NCBI GenBank assembly: GCA_045538895.1
Contig: JAZQEH010000049.1
Location: 1 to 18,264, forward strand
From: UMGS902 sp045538895
GTDB taxonomy: Bacteria; Bacillota; Clostridia; Oscillospirales; CAG-272
Length of the DNA stretch: 18,264 nucleotides
Direction of reading: 5' to 3'
Every line of letters starts with the position of its first letter. Positions within the stretch are counted from its first letter, which is position 1. Below the pieces are notes generated by a model that searched no databases, was not told the DNA's origin, and was given only the letters and a program-made list of their open reading frames with translations. Positions 13,581 through 18,264 of this stretch are shown piece after piece. A program made the translations under genes and the position numbers.

Positions 13581-13739
13581 CTGCATTATAATCGCTTTAA
13601 TTATGCAATCATGTATGTTTAAAGTGGAGGTATATTGCCGAAAAACGGCGAAAAAACGTGCGTTTAAAAGGCATTTATGCACAAAACTATCCGCGTTGCA
13701 GATGCAACGAGAATTTAAAGAATGGAGTGATTCTATACT
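13581..13739 (+). promoter_or_regulatory. rpoB leader with two short SD-preceded reading frames
   Basis: The leader carries GTGGAGG (13624-13630) followed at 4 bases by TTG (13635), opening a 10-codon frame to TAA at 13665-13667 (MPKNGEKTCV). Then AAAAGG (13666-13671) precedes ATG 13677, opening a 13-codon frame to TAA at 13716-13718 (MHKTIRVADATRI). A hairpin CGTTGC-AGAT-GCAACG (13694-13709) lies inside the second frame. An imperfect TGCAT...ATGCA hairpin lies near 13582-13606. The rpoB SD, GGAGTGA (13724-13730), follows. These could be upstream peptides that tune rpoB translation, or chance in a 159-base leader. Confidence 0.3.
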
Positions 13740-16700
13740 ATGCTCACACCCCAGAAGCTTGGTAAGAATGTTCGAATGAGTTTTGCTAAAGTCGGCGAGG
13801 CTATTGAAATGCCTAACCTGCTTGAGGTGCAGAAAAAGTCGTTCGAGTGGTTTCTCAATGAGGGACTCAGGGATGTGCTTGATGACGTTTCACCTATCGT
13901 GGACTATTCAGGTAATCTCGCAATCGAATTTGTAGACTATTCTATCGACTCAAAAACACAGTATCCTATAGAAGAGTGCAAGGAGCGTGACGTAAACTAC
14001 GCTGCACCCTTGAAAGTACGTGTAAGACTTACCAACAGGGAGACCGGTGAGGTGAAGGAGTCTGAGATTTATATGGGAGATTTCCCGATGATGACAGATA
14101 ACGGCACTTTTGTTATCAATGGTGCTGAACGTGTTATCGTTTCTCAGATCGTACGTTCGCCCGGTATCTATTACGGTGATTCTATCGACAAAACCGGTAA
14201 GCATATGTATACTGCTACGGTTATTCCTTACCGCGGTGCATGGCTCGAATATGAAACCGATGCAAACGACGCTTTCTTTGTAAAAATCGACAAGACCAGA
14301 AAGATTCCGATTACTGTGCTTATCCGTGCTCTCGGTGTTGAATCTGACGCAGAGATCCTTTCGATGTTTGGCGAAGAAGCAATGATTACCGCTACATTTG
14401 AAAAGGACGAGTCTGCTGCACTCGCAGTAGAGAACGATTCTACTCTCGGTGATGAAGCACTCAAAGAGATTTACAAGAAGCTTCGTCCCGGTGAACCTCC
14501 GCTTGTTGAGAGTGCTCAGGTTCTTATTAACAATTTGTTCTTTGACCCCAAGAGATACGACCTCGCACCCGTAGGCCGTTATAAATATGATAAGAAGCTT
14601 GATATCGCAAGCAGAATTGTAAATCATACACTCGCTGCTCCGGCGGTTAATCCTCTTACCGGTGAAGTGGTTTGCGAAGCCGGCACCGTTGTTACCCGTG
14701 AAATTGCAAAGGAAATTGAGAAGAACTGCATTAACGAAGTTGTTCTCGCACTTGCTGACGGTACTACTGCAAAGGTATTTTCCAACAACACCACTGAGCC
14801 TGAGAATATGCTCGGTTTTGACCTCAAGGAATGTGGCATTAACGAAAAGGTTCGTGTTGCTGTACTCAGCGAGATCATGGAGCAGTGCGGCGGTGATGTG
14901 GATGCGGTTAAGGCTGAGGCAAAAAAGCGTATTCATGAGCTTTGCCCCAAGCATGTAACCAAAGATGACATTTTCGCTTCAATTAACTACCTTATTAATC
15001 TTTCACACGGTATCGGTTCTACCGATGACATCGACCATCTCGGCAACCGCCGTATGCGTTGTGTAGGTGAATTGCTCCAGAACCAGCTCCGTATCGGCTT
15101 CTCCCGTATGGACAAGATTATTAAGGAAAGAATGACTGTTCAGGATGGCACCGAGCTTCATCCTCAGAATCTTATTAATATAAGACCTGTTGTAACTGCT
15201 ATCCGTGAGTTCTTCGGTTCTTCACCGCTTTCGCAGTTTATGGACCAGAACAACCCGCTTGCAGAGCTTACTCACAAGCGCCGTCTTTCTGCACTTGGTC
15301 CCGGTGGTCTTTCCAGAGACCGTGCTTCTTTTGAAGTTCGTGACGTTCACTATACTCACTACGGTAGAATGTGTCCTATCGAAACTCCTGAAGGTCCTAA
15401 CATCGGTCTTATTTCCTACCTTGCAACATATGCAAGAATTTCCGACTATGGCTTTATCGAGGCTCCTTACCGCAAGGTTGATAAAAAGACCGGTAAGGTA
15501 ACCGATATCGTTGAATATATGACTGCCGATATCGAGGATAACTATGTTATCGCTCAGGCTAACGAGCCACTTGATAAGAATGGCAGATTTGTAAAGAGCC
15601 GCATTATCGCCCGCGACCGCTCCGAAATTCTGGAGGTTGATGCTTCTGAGGTTGATTACCTTGACGTAGCACCCAAGATGCTCGTTTCTGTTGCAACAGC
15701 GATGATTCCGTTCCTTGAAAACGACGACAATACCCGTGCACTCATGGGTTCAAACATGCAGAAGCAGGCTGTTCCGCTTATGGTATCCGATTCTCCTGTT
15801 GTTGGTACAGGTATGGAGTATAAGGCGGCTATCGACTCCGGAGTTTGCGTACTCGCTAAGAATGACGGTGTTGTTGAACGTGTTACTGCCGATGAAATTG
15901 TTGTTCGTCTTGCAGACGGCACCAAGGAGGCTTATCACCTCATCAAGTTCAAGCGTTCCAATCAGGGTACATGTATAAATCAGAAGCCTATTGTAAATGA
16001 AGGCGAGAGCATTGAAAAGGGACAGGTTATAGCTGACGGTCCTGCAACCAACAATGGCGAAATTTCGCTTGGTAAAAACGCTCTTATCGGTTTCATGACA
16101 TGGGAAGGTTACAACTACGAGGACGCTGTACTTCTTAATGAAAGACTTGTTCGTGATGATATTTATACCTCAATTCATATTGAAGAGTATACTCACGAAG
16201 CAAGAGATACAAAACTTGGTGAAGAAATCATCACCCGTGAAATCCCTAATGTCAGTGATGATGTTCTTAAGGATCTCAACTCCGAAGGTATTGTAAAGAT
16301 CGGTACTGAAGTTCGCTCCGGCGATATTCTTGTAGGTAAGGTAACTCCTAAGGGCGAAACCGAGCTGACTGCTGAAGAAAGACTTCTCCGCGCTATTTTC
16401 GGTGAAAAAGCAAGAGAAGTTCGTGATACATCTCTCCGTGTACCTCACGGTGAAAGCGGCGTAATTGTTGACGTTAAGGTGTTCTCACGTGAAAATCAGG
16501 ATGACCTTCCTCCCGGAGTTAACAAGGTTGTTCGTGTTTATATTGCGCAGAAGAGAAAGATTTCCGTCGGCGACAAGATGGCGGGCCGTCACGGTAACAA
16601 GGGTGTTGTTTCCAGAATTCTTCCTCCCGAAGATATGCCTTTCCTTGCAGACGGTACACCTCTTGATATCGTACTTAATCCTTTGGGCGTTCCTTCACGT

Positions 16701-17621
16701 ATGAACATCGGTCAGGTGCTCGAAGTACACCTTGGCCGTGCTGCCAAGGAACTTGGATACAAGGTTATGACCCCTGCTTTCGACGGTGCAAGCGAAAGAG
16801 ATATTCTTGAGCTTATGAAGGAAGCGTGTCTTTGCCGTGAGATCCGTCCTCATGAAAACATTGAGGGTAAGGAAACTGTTGAAATCGTTTATAGCGAAGA
16901 AAAGGGCAAGAACATTTGCGTAAGTGTTGATAAGAAGACTGATCCCGAAAAGTACGAACAGCTTCTCAGCGAGGGCAAACTCTTTGTTGTAGACGGTAAA
17001 ACAACTCTTTATGACGGTAGAACCGGTGAACCTTTTGATAATCCCGTAACTGTAGGCTACATGTATTATCTTAAGCTCCATCACCTTGTTGACGATAAGA
17101 TCCATGCACGTTCCACAGGTCCTTACTCACTTGTTACCCAGCAGCCTCTCGGCGGTAAAGCGCAGTTTGGCGGTCAGCGTTTCGGTGAAATGGAAGTTTG
17201 GGCACTCGAAGCATACGGTGCGGCATACACTCTTCAGGAAATGCTTACCGTTAAGAGTGACGATGTAACCGGACGTGTAAAGACCTACGAAGCTATCGTA
17301 CAGGGTCAGAATATTCCTACTCCCGGTGTTCCTGAAGCATTTAAGGTGCTTGTTAAGGAACTTCAGTCGCTTGCTCTTGATGTTCGTGTGCTTGACGAAA
17401 ACGGCAGCGAGATTGAGCTTGCCAAGATTGGCGACGATGAACTTGAAACCCCGAACTATGTAAGTCCTATTGAAGACGAAGATGCCATTTCAGCATCCGA
17501 TGTCGGAGAAACCGTTCAGACAGATGATCTCTTTGATTCTTATACAGAGGAAGAGGATACTGATGATTCTGATGCCGGCTTTTTCGCAGATGATGTTGAC
17601 GACGATTCTTTTGATGTCTGA
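13740..17621 (+). CDS. rpoB: DNA-directed RNA polymerase subunit beta
   Basis: The second-largest RNA polymerase subunit. At 1293 residues it has no large inserted domain. The rifampicin pocket is at residues 493-523 (SQFMDQNNPLAELTHKRRL); D502, H512, R515 and S517 match the drug-sensitive E. coli residues D516, H526, R529 and S531. P496 replaces the usual glutamine there. RDVHYTHYGRMCPIETPEGP, KMAGRHGNKGVVSR and GGKAQFGGQRFGEMEVWALE are the conserved core and C-terminal clamp-contact blocks. After about residue 1240 an acidic tail, rich in Asp and Glu, runs to the end. Codon use favours C-ending codons more than the neighbours do, as in highly expressed genes. It is co-transcribed with rpoC, with a divergent rpsT upstream rather than rplL. 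Confidence 0.99.
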   Translation: MLTPQKLGKNVRMSFAKVGEAIEMPNLLEVQKKSFEWFLNEGLRDVLDDVSPIVDYSGNLAIEFVDYSIDSKTQYPIEECKERDVNYAAPLKVRVRLTNRETGEVKESEIYMGDFPMMTDNGTFVINGAERVIVSQIVRSPGIYYGDSIDKTGKHMYTATVIPYRGAWLEYETDANDAFFVKIDKTRKIPITVLIRALGVESDAEILSMFGEEAMITATFEKDESAALAVENDSTLGDEALKEIYKKLRPGEPPLVESAQVLINNLFFDPKRYDLAPVGRYKYDKKLDIASRIVNHTLAAPAVNPLTGEVVCEAGTVVTREIAKEIEKNCINEVVLALADGTTAKVFSNNTTEPENMLGFDLKECGINEKVRVAVLSEIMEQCGGDVDAVKAEAKKRIHELCPKHVTKDDIFASINYLINLSHGIGSTDDIDHLGNRRMRCVGELLQNQLRIGFSRMDKIIKERMTVQDGTELHPQNLINIRPVVTAIREFFGSSPLSQFMDQNNPLAELTHKRRLSALGPGGLSRDRASFEVRDVHYTHYGRMCPIETPEGPNIGLISYLATYARISDYGFIEAPYRKVDKKTGKVTDIVEYMTADIEDNYVIAQANEPLDKNGRFVKSRIIARDRSEILEVDASEVDYLDVAPKMLVSVATAMIPFLENDDNTRALMGSNMQKQAVPLMVSDSPVVGTGMEYKAAIDSGVCVLAKNDGVVERVTADEIVVRLADGTKEAYHLIKFKRSNQGTCINQKPIVNEGESIEKGQVIADGPATNNGEISLGKNALIGFMTWEGYNYEDAVLLNERLVRDDIYTSIHIEEYTHEARDTKLGEEIITREIPNVSDDVLKDLNSEGIVKIGTEVRSGDILVGKVTPKGETELTAEERLLRAIFGEKAREVRDTSLRVPHGESGVIVDVKVFSRENQDDLPPGVNKVVRVYIAQKRKISVGDKMAGRHGNKGVVSRILPPEDMPFLADGTPLDIVLNPLGVPSRMNIGQVLEVHLGRAAKELGYKVMTPAFDGASERDILELMKEACLCREIRPHENIEGKETVEIVYSEEKGKNICVSVDKKTDPEKYEQLLSEGKLFVVDGKTTLYDGRTGEPFDNPVTVGYMYYLKLHHLVDDKIHARSTGPYSLVTQQPLGGKAQFGGQRFGEMEVWALEAYGAAYTLQEMLTVKSDDVTGRVKTYEAIVQGQNIPTPGVPEAFKVLVKELQSLALDVRVLDENGSEIELAKIGDDELETPNYVSPIEDEDAISASDVGETVQTDDLFDSYTEEEDTDDSDAGFFADDVDDDSFDV

Positions 17622-17627
17622 TTTTGC

Positions 17628-17694
17628 CTTTGCCCCTGCAAAGAAAAAAATAATAGGAGAGGTTCTTTTGCACTTGCAAAAGGTGGTAATATAA
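17628..17694 (+). promoter_or_regulatory. rpoB-rpoC linker with SD-led 8-codon frame and two hairpins
   Basis: A very strong SD AGGAGAGG (17655-17662) lies 5 bases before TTG 17668, opening an 8-codon frame (MHLQKVVI) whose TAA (17692-17694) directly touches the rpoC ATG. The frame crosses a 7-bp hairpin CTTTTGC-ACTT-GCAAAAG (17665-17682) whose 3' arm overlaps the start of the rpoC SD AAAGGTGG (17679-17686). A related hairpin CTTTGC-CCCT-GCAAAG (17628-17643) lies just after the rpoB stop and could swap arms with it. Ribosomes on the mini-frame would open the hairpin and could reinitiate at rpoC. Confidence 0.4.
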
Positions 17695-18264
17695 ATGGAA
17701 AACGTTTTAGATTCTATAAAAATCGGTCTTGCTTCGCCTGAGATGATGCGTGAGTGGTCATTCGGCGAAGTAACAAAGCCCGAAACCATAAACTACAGAA
17801 CGCTCAAAGCAGAGAAGGATGGTCTTTTCTGCGAGCGTATCTTTGGTCCTACAAAAGACTGGGAATGCCTTTGCGGAAAGTATAAGCGTGTACGCCACAA
17901 GGGTAAGATTTGCGAAAAGTGCGGCGTTGAAGTAACCATGAAAAAGGTACGCCGTGAGCGTATGGGTCACATTGAACTTGCAGCTCCCGTTTCGCACATC
18001 TGGTATTTCAGAGCAATTCCTTCAAGAATTGGTCTTCTTCTCGATATTACACCGAGAAATCTTGAACGTGTGCTTTATTTTGCACAGTATATCGTTATTG
18101 ATCCGGGCTCAACTCCTCTTGAAAAGAAACAGCTTCTCAGCGAGGTTGAGTATAACAACTGGTATGAGCGTTACGAGGATGACTTCCGTGTAGGTATGGG
18201 CGCTGAAGCTATCAAGGAACTCCTTTCCGAGATAGATATTGAGCAGCTTTCAAAGGAACTCCGT
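17695..18264 (+). CDS. rpoC: DNA-directed RNA polymerase subunit beta', 5' part
   Basis: The first 190 residues of the largest RNA polymerase subunit; the gene runs off the right edge of the window. The start is typical: SIKIGLASPEMMREWSFGEV, then KPETINYRTLKAEKDGLFCE. The N-terminal zinc site is complete with C58, C60, C73 and C76 (ECLCG...ICEKCG). MGHIELAAPVSHIWYFRAIP and the LLLDITPRNLERVLYF clamp region follow. AAAGGTGG lies 8 bases before the ATG. It follows rpoB after 73 bases in the same operon. Truncation is due only to the window end. Confidence 0.98.
   Translation, partial: MENVLDSIKIGLASPEMMREWSFGEVTKPETINYRTLKAEKDGLFCERIFGPTKDWECLCGKYKRVRHKGKICEKCGVEVTMKKVRRERMGHIELAAPVSHIWYFRAIPSRIGLLLDITPRNLERVLYFAQYIVIDPGSTPLEKKQLLSEVEYNNWYERYEDDFRVGMGAEAIKELLSEIDIEQLSKELR

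Noticed and set aside
13020..13682. Full open frame of 220 codons around rpsT, suggesting an N-terminally extended S20
   Set aside because: The upstream part translates to low-complexity A/T-derived sequence, crosses the predicted rpsT promoter and rpoB promoter region, and a strong SD marks ATG 13283.
13950..14954. Minus-strand open frame of 334 codons inside rpoB
   Set aside because: It is antisense to conserved rpoB codons, Cys/Asn/His-rich with no domain, and has no promoter or SD; a shadow of rpoB codon bias.
1..18264. Defence system, biosynthetic cluster or mobile island
   Set aside because: All confidently identified genes are core functions in plausible chromosomal order; no nuclease-helicase pairs, toxins, integrases, tRNA genes or transposases were found.

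Overview
The window looks like a chromosomal segment of a spore-forming, low-to-moderate GC Firmicute of the class Clostridia. The evidence is a complete spoIIA operon (spoIIAA-spoIIAB-sigF), strong AGGAGG-type ribosome binding sites, a DUF3006 protein, a non-mevalonate isoprenoid pathway (ispD, ispF) and an RpoB with an acidic C-terminal tail. An Oscillospirales/Ruminococcaceae-like origin is my inference and rests on no single marker. Nearly everything is housekeeping. I found no phage, transposase, CRISPR array, toxin-antitoxin or defence cassette.

Layout: (1) 1-229 is non-coding and packed with three inverted repeats, including a perfect 14-bp stem. (2) 230-1761, minus strand, is the forespore sigma-F regulatory operon. 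(3) 1924-3150, plus strand, is a CapA-family lipoprotein, divergent from spoIIA and sharing a 162-bp promoter region with it. A bidirectional terminator at 3149-3176 closes it. (4) 3176-5261, minus strand, is a tightly coupled operon of DUF3006, plsY and a SAM methyltransferase, joined by TAATG junctions. (5) 5386-8240, plus strand, is ligA followed by a PHP phosphoesterase with ATGA coupling. (6) 8230-8793, minus strand, is a zinc amidase that converges on the PHP gene with an 11-bp overlap. (7) 8853-12131, plus strand, is a likely operon of a TtcA-like tRNA thiolase, a divergent gpsA-like gene, a small unknown protein, ispD and ispF. (8) 12277-12966 is rpe, ended by a second bidirectional terminator. 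(9) 13020-13283, minus strand, is rpsT. (10) 13740-18264, plus strand, is rpoB and the 5' part of rpoC, cut by the window end. The 456 bases between rpsT and rpoB hold two divergent sigma-A promoters with two leader regions.

Functional links: SpoIIAA, SpoIIAB and SigF form the partner-switching module that fires the first forespore-specific sigma factor. PlsY and the GpsA-like enzyme belong to glycerol-3-phosphate and phosphatidic acid synthesis, although they are not adjacent. IspD and IspF are two steps of the MEP pathway. RpoB and RpoC are the large subunits of RNA polymerase.

The least explained parts are regulatory: a leader in front of rpsT that could fold over its own Shine-Dalgarno sequence; a rpoB leader with two tiny SD-preceded reading frames; a rpoB-rpoC linker where a strong SD drives an 8-codon frame ending directly at the rpoC ATG; and the hairpin cluster at the left edge. 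These are hypotheses from base pairing and spacing read by eye. I could not run folding or homology searches.
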